NCBI GenBank assembly: GCA_049841135.1
Contig: JASGHK010000004.1
Location: forward strand, 1,550,001 to 1,614,000
DNA: 64,000 nucleotides
Source of the DNA: JACRCT01 sp049841135
GTDB lineage: Bacteria > Myxococcota > Myxococcia > Myxococcales > UBA5297
Direction: 5' to 3'
In this document: positions 1 to 9,601 of the stretch, in pieces
Numbering within the stretch: the first letter of the stretch is position 1
How the letters are laid out: every line of letters starts with the position of its first letter
Made by a program: the position numbers and the translations under genes
The notes under the pieces: model-generated
What the model was told of the DNA's origin: nothing
What the model saw: only the letters and a program-made list of their open reading frames with translations
Databases searched by the model: none

Positions 1-635
1 CGCAGGTCGTGCGAGATGAAGAGCAAGCAGAAGCCTCCAGGCGGGCCTGCAGCTCACTCAGCAGGTTCAGGATTTGGGCCTGGACCGACACGTCCAGCCC
101 CGCAGTCGGCTCGTCGAGGACGAGGAGGCTCAGGCTCCACCGCGAGCGCCCGCGCGAGCCCCACGCGCTGTCGCTGCCCGCCCGACAGCTCGTGAGGGAG
201 CCGTTCGCTCAGGTCCGGCCCGAGGCCGACCTGCGCGAGCAGTGCCTCGACGCGCCCCACCGTGGGGAGGCCGTTGACCTCCAGCGCCTCGCGCACGCAC
301 TCGCCCACCGTCATTTGCGGGTTGAGCGCACCGGCGGGATCCTGGAAGGTGAGCTGCATCCGCCGCCGCAGCGCCCGGAGGTCGGCGGGCCGAGCCTTCG
401 TGATGTCCCGCCCGTCGTAGAGCACCTTGCCCGAGGTGACCTCGACCAACCGGACCAGCGCACGGCCGAGCGTCGTCTTGCCGCATCCCGACTCGCCCAC
501 GAGCCCCACCACCTCGCCACGCTCGAGGGAGAGGCTGACGCCATCGACGGCGCGGACCAGTCCCTTGGCCCGCCCCAGCCCCGCTTCGGCCGGGTAGCAG
601 ACGACGAGGTCCTCGACCTGGGCGAGCGCGCTCAC
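1..635 (-). CDS. oppF: Peptide ABC transporter ATP-binding protein (OppF/DppF-like), partial and frameshifted
   Basis: This is the second ATPase of a dipeptide/oligopeptide importer. The GTG start at 635 overlaps the oppD stop as GTGA. Walker A (GESGCGKT, residues 47-54) and the ABC signature LSGGQRQR are in frame. The reading frame is then lost at 125-131, where the plus strand reads GAGGCTC; restoring GAGCTC gives VEPELLVLDEPT, a normal Walker B. A second frame change lies near 45-52, before the ISHDL H-loop. The 3' end runs off the window. Known family role: couples ATP hydrolysis to peptide uptake with OppD and the membrane subunits. The permease and binding-protein genes are not in the window. 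A real pseudogene is possible, but the frameshift pattern across the window argues for consensus errors. Confidence 0.8.
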
Positions 636-1618
636 GTCGTGCCCTCGTCCAACGGGTGGACACAAGCAACGCGGCACCCTGGCGCAAACTCGCGCAGGGG
701 CGGCCGAGCTCGCACACACTCGGCGCTCGCGCGGGAGCACCGCGGGGCGAAGGCGCATCCTGGCAACGGCGCCTGTGGCGCGCACCCGGCGATGGCCCGT
801 AGCGGCGGTCGGGGGGTACCTGGCTCGCGAGGCAGCGACCGCGGAAGCGCCTTGCCCAACGCGTCGGTGTACGGGTGCCTTGGCCGACTCAGGAGCACCG
901 AGGCTGGGCCCTGCTCGACGACGCGTCCCGCGTACATGACCGCAACCTCCTCGCAGAACTGCGAGACCAGGGGCAGGTCGTGGCTGATGAGCAGCAGCGA
1001 CAGCGGTCGTTCGGCCCGCAATCTCCCGAGCAGGGAGAGCAGCTGCGCCTGCACGGTGGCATCGAGCGCGGTCGTCGGCTCGTCGGCGAGCAACACCTCG
1101 GCCTGGCAGGACAGCGCCATCGCGACGACCACCCGCTGGCGCATCCCGCCCGAGAGCTGATGAGGAAAGGATCGCGCCGCGCGTTCAGGATCGGGGATGC
1201 CCACCGCGCGCAGCGCTTCGACCGCCGCTGCGCCTGCGTCGGCCCGGCCCGCCGAACGGTGCAGGCGGACCGCCTCGGCAATCTGCTCGCCCACGGTGAG
1301 GACCGGGTTGAGCGAGGTGTGCGGCTCCTGGAAGACCATGGCGATGCGGCGGCCGCGTACCTCTCGGAGCCCGGCCTCTGGCAGCGCCAGCAGGTCCCGG
1401 CCCTCGAACAGGACCTGCCCGGAGGTGATTCTTAGGCCCGCCGGCAGGAGGCGCAGCACGCTCAACGCGAGCAGGGTCTTGCCGCAGCCGCTCTCGCCCA
1501 CCAAGCCGAGCGCACCGCCCCGCTCCAGCGACAAGCTCAGGTCGTCGACCGCGAGAGCGGGCCCTTCCCCGGGGAGCGCCAGGGTCAGGCCACGGATCTC
1601 CAACACCGGCGTGGCCAT
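632..1618 (-). CDS. oppD: Peptide ABC transporter ATP-binding protein (OppD/DppD-like)
   Basis: An intact 328-residue ATPase of a peptide importer, acting on the cytoplasmic face of the inner membrane. Walker A is GESGCGKT (residues 41-48), the signature is LSGGMRQR, Walker B is LLADEPT and the H-loop is ISHDL. The C-terminus carries the oligopeptide-transporter extension with spaced cysteines (GCAFAPRC...C...C), typical of OppD/DppD. The ATG start lies 3 nt after the stop of the long MshEN protein, so translation is probably coupled to it. Its stop overlaps the oppF start. The MshEN neighbour is unusual for an opp locus, and the substrate cannot be told from the sequence. Confidence 0.88.
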   Translation of the reverse strand: MATPVLEIRGLTLALPGEGPALAVDDLSLSLERGGALGLVGESGCGKTLLALSVLRLLPAGLRITSGQVLFEGRDLLALPEAGLREVRGRRIAMVFQEPHTSLNPVLTVGEQIAEAVRLHRSAGRADAGAAAVEALRAVGIPDPERAARSFPHQLSGGMRQRVVVAMALSCQAEVLLADEPTTALDATVQAQLLSLLGRLRAERPLSLLLISHDLPLVSQFCEEVAVMYAGRVVEQGPASVLLSRPRHPYTDALGKALPRSLPREPGTPRPPLRAIAGCAPQAPLPGCAFAPRCSRASAECVRARPPLREFAPGCRVACVHPLDEGTT

Positions 1619-1621
1619 CGC

Positions 1622-4600
1622 TCAGCCGAAGGCCTGCGCGAGCTCCTCCGGAGTCGTCGACCCGCGGTCGAGCAGAATCTTGAGTGCGCTCGCAGTGACC
1701 CGGTCCGCAGGCATCATCAGCATCGCCACCACGTCCTCGGTCCGGATGAGGGTCTTGGCGAGCATGATCTTAATCAGTTCGGCGCTGAGCTTGTCCGGCG
1801 GAACCGCGAGGAGGCCGACGAGCCTTGCCGGGCTGATGGCGCCCTTGGCGAGCAGCACCTTGACCACGGTCTGGCCGAGTTTCTCGACCGGCATCGCAGG
1901 CATCCCGGAGTCGAGCGGCTCGCCAGCAGCGAGCCGGGTGAGCGCCACGACGTAGCGGTTCTCTCCACCCGTCGGAGCGGACGGAGCAGAGTTCGACCTG
2001 GGCGGATCGCCCCGCGGGATGGCCGCAGGCGAAGGCCGCGGGGAGGACGCCACAGCGGGGACAGCCGGCGCCTCGGGCGCGTCTCCCAACCCCATGTCGA
2101 AGTTGTCGAGCGCGTCGGAATCGAAGAGCTTGTCCGCCTGCCGTCGACCCAGGTTCCCGCCGTCCAGCTTCTGGCCGCTCGTGGCGACGCTGGCCATCTC
2201 GCTGGGTCGGATGGGCGCGGGGCCCACCTTGGTGATGACGTCCTCCTGCCGCCGGACGGGGACGTCGTCCTCCAGCGACACCGGCTCGGTCTCGAAGGAG
2301 CTATCGACCTCGATGATGTCGTCGGCGTCGACCTCGACCGGCGCCCCGGGCGCCTCGGCCGGCTCGAGTGCGGGGGCGGGGGCGGGCTCCGCTCCCGGCG
2401 CCTCGATGTCGGAGAAGAGCTTGGACATGTCCAGCTCGTCGTCCGCCAACTCGCGCTGCCGCTGGGCCTCCGCGAAGCTGAGCTGCGGCTCCTCAGCCTT
2501 GGCCTGCGATTCAGCCTGCGCGCGGGCGAGCGCCGCATCGGCCGCCGCCTGGGCGTCCGCTTCGGCCTTCTGCCGCGCCTCGAGCTCAATTCGCTCGCGC
2601 TCCGCCTCGGCTTCGGCCTCCATCTTGGCGCGAGACTCTGCTTCGATCCGTTCCCGCTCGGCTTCCGCTTCGGCTTCCAGCCGCTGCCGTTCGGCCTCTG
2701 CTGCCGCCGCTACTTCAGCCTCCAGACGCAGCCGCTCGGCCTCTTCCGCCGCTGCCGCTTCAGCCTCCAGACGCAGCCGCTCGGCCTCTTCCGCCGCTGC
2801 CGCTTCGGCCTCCAGACGCAGCCGTTCGGCCTCTGCCGCTGCTGCCGCTTCGGCTTCCAGACGCTCCCGTTCGGCCGCTGCCGCCGCTGCCGCTTCGGCT
2901 TCCAGACGCTGCCGTTCGGCCTCTGCCGCCGCTGCCGCTTCGGCTTCCAGACGCTGCCGTTCGGCCTCTGCCGCCGCTGCCGCTTCGGCTTCCAGACGCT
3001 GCCGTTCGGCCTCTGCCGCCGCTGCCGCTTCGGCTTCCAGACGCTGCCGTTCGGCCTCTGCCGCCGCTGCCGCTTCGGCTTCCAGACGCTCCCGTTCGGC
3101 CTCTGCCGCCGCTGCCGCTTCGGCTTCCAGACGCTCCCGTTCGGCCTCTGCCGCCGCTGCCGCTTCGGCTTCTAGACGCTGCCGTTCGGCTTCTGCCGCC
3201 GCTGCCGCTTCGGCCTCCAGACGCTGCCGTTCGGCTTCTGCCGCCGCTGCCGCTTCGGCTTCTAGACGCTGCCGTTCGGCTTCTGCCGCCGCTGCCGCTT
3301 CGGCTTCTAGACGCTGCCGTTCGGCCTCTGCCTCCGCTTCGGCTCTGGCTCGAGCCTCGGCTTCGAAGCGCTCCTGGGCCTCGGCCTCCGCACGAGCCTC
3401 CGCTTCCGCCTTCGCTCGCGCGGCGGCCTCGAAACGCTCCTGCGCCTCGGCCTCGGCCCGGGCTTCGGCCTCCGCTCTCGCCTGCGCAGCGACGGCCTCT
3501 GGAGTCGGACTGCCTAGCTCCGCGGCTAGATCGACGTTGAGCGTCGGTAGCTTGTCGGGCGAGAGCTCGCCACCAAAGGCATCGTCAAAAGCGCCGCCAA
3601 GCTCATCGCCCGCCGTGGGAACCGCCGAGACCGGCGGCGCCGGCGGTGGTGCCAGCTCATGGCCAGCCGCCGACAGGAGGTCAGCCCCCAACGCAGCGCC
3701 AAGGTCGAAGCCCCCAGGAGATGCGAGCGCCTCGCCGGGCACGTCTTCCACCACTGCCGGCGGTGGCTCCTCCCCGAATCCACTGCGGAGCCGCTGGCCG
3801 AGCGATGGGATTGTCGGCTCCTTGCTCGGACGCGAAGTCCACCGGGGCAGGAGGAGGAGAGGCGGGCCCCAGAGTCTCGTCGCCGAAGAAGTCGAGGCCC
3901 GAGCCTGGCGCAAGCAGGTCGGGCGAGACGACCACTGACGAGCCCCCGGTCATGAGGCCGTCCGACAGGACGACCGACGGCTCCTCTACGGGCGGGGGCG
4001 GCGGCAGCGGCGCAGCGAGCGGCGGCTCCGGAATGAACTCGGTGGCCACCGGGAAGGGCGCCGGCTCGGCAGCGATTTCTGCTGCAGTCAGCTCAATCTC
4101 GGCTTCGCCTAGTTCGAGAGTCGGCGTCTCATCTTCCGGCAGGGCTTCCAGGACTGGCAGGTCGTCCTCGTCGGGATTCGCAGGCACCGACGCGGACACG
4201 ATGGCCGCGAAGGGATCCGTCGGAGGCGCGACCGGCGGCGGCGGCGGGCTCATCGCGAAGGGTACGCCCAGACTCGCCGCTGCGTCCGCGTTCAACTCCA
4301 ACTCGAGCGACTGGTTGTCCTCGGGCAGGTCAATCCCACCAGCGTCGGCGGGTGCCGGCCCTGAGGCAGGCGAGCCCTGCGCCATGAAGCCGTCAGCCCA
4401 GGACATGGGACCGTCTTCGGCCTCCGCCACGAGCTGCCGCGGTGTCGCGACGGCGTGCTTGCTCGGGAAATGGGTGACGGCGATGGGCGAAGCCGCAGTT
4501 GGCATCGGCGTCGCCACCGCCAGGGGAACTGGGGCGGGAACCGGTGCCGGCCCCGTGCCCAACAGATCATCGAGGATGGAGGAGGGGCTCGGCGGAGGCG

Positions 4601-5336
4601 GCGCGGGCGCCAGGCCGAGGAGCGCGTCGAGGTCTTCTGCAGACGACGAGGCGGCGGACGGTGTGGGCGGGGGCGGAGGCGCCGCGGGGGTCGTCGGGAA
4701 GAGGTCGGCCAGAGGGTCGGACCCAAGCTTCGGGGCAGGGACTGGCGCAGGAGTGGCCGCCAGAGGTTTGGCTACAGGCGGCTGCGCGACCCGCGCGACG
4801 GGAGGGGCAACAGAAGCTGGGGCAGGCGTTGCGGAAGGCGTCGGAACTGGCGCCGGAGCGGTCGGCGCCGCCGGCGCGACGACAGCAGCCGGAGCCGGCT
4901 GGGGCACCCGCGTCAGGGTGCGCTCGAGGTCGTCGAGTGCAGCCAGCGCGAACTTGATGGGACGAGCCAACCGCACGCGGATCTCGTCCATCCCTGCGGT
5001 GTCATAGGGGTCGGCCACGGCCACATAGAGCGTGTCCACCCCATCCGCGACTCGCTGGCCGAACGGGACGGCCTTGACCTTGTGGGCGAGGTCGGCGGGC
5101 ATGTGGGCCAACAGGCTCGCCGGGAGGTCCGACTTCATCTTGGCCAGCGGCATTCGGGACTGCGCCGACAAGGCGCGGGCCAGTGCCTCCTCGGTGACCG
5201 CTTTGGCCTCGACGAGGAGGCGACCGAGCTTCAGCCCTCGTTGGGGCTGGAGCGCGAGCGCTCGCTGTACCGCCTCTTGGCTCGTGGCGGACTGCTCCAC
5301 CAGAATCTCGCCAAGCTTCTTCCGGATCGGCGCCAT
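1622..5336 (-). CDS. Long MshEN-domain protein with 15-residue coiled-coil repeats (one frameshift)
   Basis: Read with one frameshift removed, this is about 1,237 residues. Residues 1-150 form a GspE/MshE N-terminal (MshEN) type domain (KKLGEILVEQ...LGRLLVEAKAVTEEALARAL). About 400 Pro/Ala/Glu-rich residues follow, then a long Glu/Ala/Arg helix made of 15-residue repeats, an acidic linker, and a C-terminal helical domain of about 110 residues with three similar segments (VEKLGQTVVKVLLAKGAIS, then DKLSAELIKIMLAK, then DRVTASALKILLDRG). The frame changes at 3776-3780, where GAATC replaces an expected GATC; the length 3715 = 3n+1 fits one inserted base. No ATPase domain is present, so it is not a secretion ATPase. 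GTG at 5342 is an alternative start. Function unknown; I infer a scaffold that may bind c-di-GMP. Confidence 0.75.
2655..3335 (-). repeat. 45-bp tandem repeat array encoding a 15-residue helical unit, about 15 copies
   Basis: The unit reads RLEAEAAAAAEAERQ on the minus strand and recurs every 45 bp. I count 14 full copies and a fifteenth partial one. Copies in the centre are almost identical in DNA, while copies toward the protein C-terminus drift (RERL, RLRL, EEAE), as expected if the array expands by slippage. Period 15 is not a clean heptad multiple, so a long single alpha-helix or a hendecad-like coil (15 = 4+11) is plausible. Confidence 0.9.
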
Positions 5337-5352
5337 GGGCACCCCGAGGGCG

Positions 5353-6105
5353 TCAGCGTTTCACCCTGGCGAAGTACTCCTCGCGAGTGAAGACACCCTT
5401 CTCGATGAGCAACTCGACCATGGCCTTGAGCGCACTGACCTCCTTGCGCTGGACGGCCTCGATCGCCTCCAGAACCTCAGCCGGCGAACCCGCTGCGTTC
5501 GCAGTGGGAGGCCCCGGCTTCTGCGTGGGTGCGCGCACGGGCGCTCGTGTCGGAGGCGGCGGACTCGGGGTGGGCGGAGCCGGCTTGATCTCCGCGATGT
5601 TCTTGACCAGCGTGTGGCCGTCGGAGCCCTGGATCTTGAAGCCCGCATCCTCGCCGGCGTCGATGTTCTCCTCGCCGTAGTAGAAGCGGTTGCGCGCCTT
5701 GTTGAGCATCGTGACGCCGGCGATCATCGTCACGATCTTGCAGCCCGTCTTGGCGCGGAGCGTGTCGATGGTCCCGAGATTGGTGGGGTCGGAGGCCGCC
5801 ACCACCAGCGTCTTTCCGTCGTCCTTGAGCTGCAGCGGAATGATGCTGAGATCCCTCGACAAATCCACGGGAATCTTGTGCAACACCGACTCCGGAGGGG
5901 GCTGGACCGTCTCCAGTTCCACCCGCGGGATGCCCAACTGCTTGGACAGGGCCTTCACCACCAGGTCCTCGGTGCAGAACGACATGCGCACCAGGATCTC
6001 GCCGAGCTTTCCGCCCCATTTCTGCTGCTCAGACAGCGCCGCCTTGAGCTGCGCCTCCGTGATGAGGTTCGCCCGGACGAGCAATTCTCCAAGCTTGATG
6101 GCCAC
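5353..6105 (-). CDS. MshEN-domain protein without ATPase
   Basis: A 250-residue protein starting at GTG 6105 after AAGGA. Residues 1-150 are a GspE/MshE N-terminal domain (KLGELLVRANLITEAQLKAAL; GGKLGEILVRM; then a second half with PVDLSRDLSIIPLQ and AASDPTN). Known family role: MshEN modules in type II/IV ATPases bind c-di-GMP or partner proteins. A Pro-rich linker is followed by a C-terminal helical segment (EVLEAIEAVQRKEVSALKAM) ending LIEKGVFTREEYFARVKR. No Walker motifs are present. It is the first gene of a minus-strand run with the long MshEN protein 10-16 nt downstream. I infer an adaptor or c-di-GMP-responsive role. Confidence 0.8.
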   Translation of the reverse strand: MAIKLGELLVRANLITEAQLKAALSEQQKWGGKLGEILVRMSFCTEDLVVKALSKQLGIPRVELETVQPPPESVLHKIPVDLSRDLSIIPLQLKDDGKTLVVAASDPTNLGTIDTLRAKTGCKIVTMIAGVTMLNKARNRFYYGEENIDAGEDAGFKIQGSDGHTLVKNIAEIKPAPPTPSPPPPTRAPVRAPTQKPGPPTANAAGSPAEVLEAIEAVQRKEVSALKAMVELLIEKGVFTREEYFARVKR

Positions 6106-6145
6106 GGGTCCTTGGTACCTCTTTGGTCGTGAGAAAGCTCGGGGC

Positions 6146-6175
6146 AGTGTATTTCAACGCTTGCGAGGGGGGCAA
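6146..6175 (-). promoter_or_regulatory. Candidate sigma-70-type promoter for the MshEN/opp run
   Basis: On the minus strand TTGCCC and TACACT are separated by 18 bp. The start codon at 6105 lies about 40 nt downstream of the -10 box. No operator is visible. Confidence 0.4.
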
Positions 6176-6261
6176 GAAAACCCCCGTGTTTTCGCTGCAA
6201 CGGCTCACTTCTCACTCTTCCGGAGCTCGCGCCGGACCCCACAGCCCCCTGGCAACCGGGC

Positions 6262-6267
6262 TATACT
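6262..6267 (+). promoter_or_regulatory. Candidate -10 box (TATACT) for the VWA lipoprotein gene
   Basis: TATACT stands out in otherwise G/C-rich DNA 42 nt before the ATG at 6309. No convincing -35 box is seen 16-18 bp upstream, so an activator or another sigma factor may be needed. An AAGGG ribosome-binding site precedes the ATG. Confidence 0.35.
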
Positions 6268-6308
6268 AGGGAACTTTTCAAGTAAGGCCGCAGCCCAAAG
6301 GGACCCCC

Positions 6309-9300
6309 ATGACCCGGCTACCGACGCTTGTGGCGCTCACCGCCACCCTCCTCCTCTCCGCCTGCCCGACTACTCCGCCTGCAGGCGAGTGCAACCCGGC
6401 CTGCGGGGCGTCCTACAAGTGCGAGGATGGCAAGTGCGTGCTCAAGCAGCTGCCGGGGGAAGACGCGGGCGACATCGTCATCGGCCCTGGGGCCGACGCT
6501 GGGGGCTCCACCGGGACCATCGCCGACCCCTTCGACCCTGACAATGCCACCAAGGACACCGACTGCGACGGTCTGTCCGACCAGGAGGAGTTTTCCACGG
6601 TCTTTCCGGGCGGGCTGAAGACCCACCCCGACAAGCCCGACACGGACGGCGACGGCATCCTCGACGGTGTGGAGATGGGCAAGACGGTCTCGGTCGCGAC
6701 CAACTGCTCCTCCTTCAAGGCCGACCAGGACCCGACCACCGCCACCTCTCCCGTCAACGCCGATTCTGACGGCGACGGCGTCCAGGACGGCGTCGAGGAC
6801 GCGAACCACAACGGCAAGGTGGACACCGGCGAGAGCGACCCCAGCAACCCGGACACGGACAACGACGGCCTGAAGGACGGCCTGGAGCTTTCCAGCGGCA
6901 CGGCCCCCACCCTGCGCGACACCGACGGCGACGGCATCCCGGACGGCGCAGAGGACTTGAACCACGACGGCAAGGTGGACACCGGCGAGACCGACCCGCG
7001 CAAGGCGGACTCCGACGGCGACGGCTGCCTGGACGGCCAGGAGGACAAGAACTGGAACCACCGCGTGGATTCCGGCGAGACCGACCCCCTCAAGGCCAGC
7101 GACTGTGGCCCGGCGCTGGGCAAGGACTCGGACTGTGACGGGCTCTCGGACGCCGACGAGACCCTCCGTGGCACCAACCCCAGCAAGGCGGACACCGACG
7201 GCGACGGCCTGCTCGACGGGCAAGAGGTGGGCGTCACCACCAACCCGGACACTGCCAACTGCAAGAGCTTCGTCGCCGACTCGGACCCCGCCTCTCGCAC
7301 CGACCCGCTGCGGATGGACAGCGATTGCGACGGCCTCCTCGACGGCGCCGAGGACAAGAGCCACAACGGCAAACGGGACTCCGGCGAGAGCGACCCCAAC
7401 AAGCGCGACACCGACGGCGATGGCCTGACGGACGGCGTGGAGTCCGGCGTGGGAACCAATCCCGACCCCACCAACTGCCCCGCGGTGGTGCTGGACGCCG
7501 ATAGCGGCTTGAGCAAGTCCGACCCCACCGACCCCGACGCCGACGGCGACGGCATCGCCGACGGCGCCGAGGACTCGAACCAGAACGGCCGCTGGGACAC
7601 CGGCGAGCTCAACCCGCTCGACGGCAGCGACGGCGCGGGGCCGGCCAAGCAGGCCTGCGCCGCCGCGAACATGCGGCAGGTCAACGTCATCGAGTCCGGC
7701 AACGCGGACCTCGCGGTCGCCGTGACCGCCGACTTCACCGAGTACTCGCGCCCGGTGGTCGGCGGCGTCGAGAAGGCGGTCATGGTCTACAGCCCCGCCC
7801 AGAAGGTGGTGGGCATCGCCATGCTGCTGAACCCGACCGGCGCCAACGTCTCCGCCGACGAGCAGGCCGGCGTGGCCAAGCTGCGCAACTTGGGCACGGT
7901 CAGCAACGCGGTCGCCCAGACCTTCACCACCTGGGACAAGTTCCCCGGCTCGCACGACATGCTCGACCTCTCGGGCGGCCAGGACCTCAAGACCGCGGCC
8001 AACTCCATCGCCCAGGCGTTCCTGGGCTCGCCCTCGGCGCTCCTGAACGGCAATGCTGGCGTCTTCGGGCCCTTCAAGGTCGAAGCCGAGTACGTGCGCC
8101 GCTCTGCGCAGCGGACCATCGCCGTCATCTCCATCATGCCGGCCAGCGCCTATAGCGGTGCCAAGCCCTTCTACCTCTCCGACGTCGGTGGCGGCTCCGC
8201 GCTGGCGCAGTTCGGCGACGCGCACGCAGCGCAGTGCGAGGTCTTCAAGACGGCGGCCGTCCAGATGATCGACATCCTCTGGGTCGTGGACAACTCGGGC
8301 TCCATGGAGGCCTCGCAGAACTCGGTGGCCAACGCCGGCCAGGCGATGATCGACCAGCTCCAGAACTCGACGCTGGACTGGCGCATCGCGGCAGTGAGCG
8401 CCGGCTACTACAGCTCGAGCTACCGCTCCGGTGCACACCGGTTGCGCACCTTCACCAAGGATGTCGCCACAGTCCGGAGCTGGTTCCAGAGCAACGGCAG
8501 CGACTGGTTCGGAATCAGCGGCAACCCGACCGAGGGCCTGTTGGGCTCGGCTCGCGAGGCCACCAAGGCGCTCCTGCCCGCGACCGCCAACAGCACCACC
8601 AAGCTGCGCACCGGGGCGACGCTGGTCGTGATCCTGTTGGGCGACTCCGACGACCAGACCTCCGACAACGCCGCCACCTACACCTCGTTCTTCAGCAACT
8701 TCGACTCGATGGGGAACAAGGCCCAGGTCCACGCCATCGCCTGCCCGAACGGCACCCTGTGCAGCAACGAGGAGGACACCATCGGCAACCCGGGGAAGAT
8801 CAACGCGGTGGTCGCCAACCTGGGCGGCGTCTTCGGCGACATCCGCTCCGGCAACACGGTCGGCGGCTCCTTCACCTCGACCATCCAGGCCATCCTCAAC
8901 GCGGCGGCGGCTGGCGTCTCGCCCTACTCGACGCAGAAGCCGCCCATCGCCTCCACCATCAAGGTCGCCCTCGACCCGGCCTCGCTGGCGGCAGGCTCCA
9001 CCTGCAACGCCAACGACCTGCCGCGCGACCGGACCAACGGCTTCGACTTCGACGGCCTGACCGGTCGCATCCTCTTCTTCGGCTCGTGCCGGCCCACGGT
9101 GCCCAACAAGGACGGCGCGGTCAGCTACCGCTACTGGATCGATCTGACCTCCAATCCGAACGGCAACCCCGACCCGTGCGGCCAGTGCACCCCGCCCTTC
9201 GTCTGCGACCGCACCCAGAACAAGTGCGTCTGCCCGGCAGACTGCGGCGTGGCCAGCCCCGGATCGTCCTACTACTGCGACTACGACACCTGCGCCTGGA

Positions 9301-9590
9301 AGTGCGCGCCGGACTGCAACGGCTGCGGAACGAACTTCGTGTGCAACACGACCGACCCCAACGCCTGCAAGTGCGATTGCAACCCGAGCATCACCTGCGG
9401 CGTCGGCTTCAAGTTCGACACCACGACCTGCGGCTGCGTCTGCAACCCGCCCGCGCTCCAGTGTGGCGCGGCCTTCAACGCCGACGCCAAGCTGTGCGCC
9501 TGCATCTGCAAGCCGGAGTGCGGCGGGACCTGCGCGGCCGGCCTCTCGTGCGACCAGTCGGCCTGCGAGTGCAGACAGCCCCCGCAGTAG
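6309..9590 (+). CDS. Lipoprotein with thrombospondin type-3 repeats, a VWA domain and a Cys-rich tail
   Basis: A 1,093-residue cell-envelope protein. The signal peptide ends in a lipobox, LLSAC, with the lipidated Cys at residue 19. Residues about 75-430 hold many DxDxDG calcium-binding repeats of thrombospondin type-3/OmpA-linker kind (DTDGDGIPDG, DSDGDGVQDG). A von Willebrand A domain starts near residue 655 with the MIDAS motif DNSGSM (DxSxS). The last 150 residues carry regularly spaced cysteines in repeats of the form CxPxCG...C. Such multi-domain lipoproteins are common in myxobacteria; I infer surface adhesion or calcium-dependent binding. The gene following starts 11 nt downstream, so the two may be co-transcribed. 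The ATG is supported by AAGGG and the signal peptide. Confidence 0.85.
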   Translation: MTRLPTLVALTATLLLSACPTTPPAGECNPACGASYKCEDGKCVLKQLPGEDAGDIVIGPGADAGGSTGTIADPFDPDNATKDTDCDGLSDQEEFSTVFPGGLKTHPDKPDTDGDGILDGVEMGKTVSVATNCSSFKADQDPTTATSPVNADSDGDGVQDGVEDANHNGKVDTGESDPSNPDTDNDGLKDGLELSSGTAPTLRDTDGDGIPDGAEDLNHDGKVDTGETDPRKADSDGDGCLDGQEDKNWNHRVDSGETDPLKASDCGPALGKDSDCDGLSDADETLRGTNPSKADTDGDGLLDGQEVGVTTNPDTANCKSFVADSDPASRTDPLRMDSDCDGLLDGAEDKSHNGKRDSGESDPNKRDTDGDGLTDGVESGVGTNPDPTNCPAVVLDADSGLSKSDPTDPDADGDGIADGAEDSNQNGRWDTGELNPLDGSDGAGPAKQACAAANMRQVNVIESGNADLAVAVTADFTEYSRPVVGGVEKAVMVYSPAQKVVGIAMLLNPTGANVSADEQAGVAKLRNLGTVSNAVAQTFTTWDKFPGSHDMLDLSGGQDLKTAANSIAQAFLGSPSALLNGNAGVFGPFKVEAEYVRRSAQRTIAVISIMPASAYSGAKPFYLSDVGGGSALAQFGDAHAAQCEVFKTAAVQMIDILWVVDNSGSMEASQNSVANAGQAMIDQLQNSTLDWRIAAVSAGYYSSSYRSGAHRLRTFTKDVATVRSWFQSNGSDWFGISGNPTEGLLGSAREATKALLPATANSTTKLRTGATLVVILLGDSDDQTSDNAATYTSFFSNFDSMGNKAQVHAIACPNGTLCSNEEDTIGNPGKINAVVANLGGVFGDIRSGNTVGGSFTSTIQAILNAAAAGVSPYSTQKPPIASTIKVALDPASLAAGSTCNANDLPRDRTNGFDFDGLTGRILFFGSCRPTVPNKDGAVSYRYWIDLTSNPNGNPDPCGQCTPPFVCDRTQNKCVCPADCGVASPGSSYYCDYDTCAWKCAPDCNGCGTNFVCNTTDPNACKCDCNPSITCGVGFKFDTTTCGCVCNPPALQCGAAFNADAKLCACICKPECGGTCAAGLSCDQSACECRQPPQ

Positions 9591-9601
9591 GCGGCTCCAG
9601 G

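Noticed and set aside
2019..3938. A 639-codon plus-strand frame rich in Ser/Ala/Arg through the repeat array
   Set aside because: It is the antisense shadow of the 45-bp repeats, with no domain, no ribosome-binding site and extreme composition.
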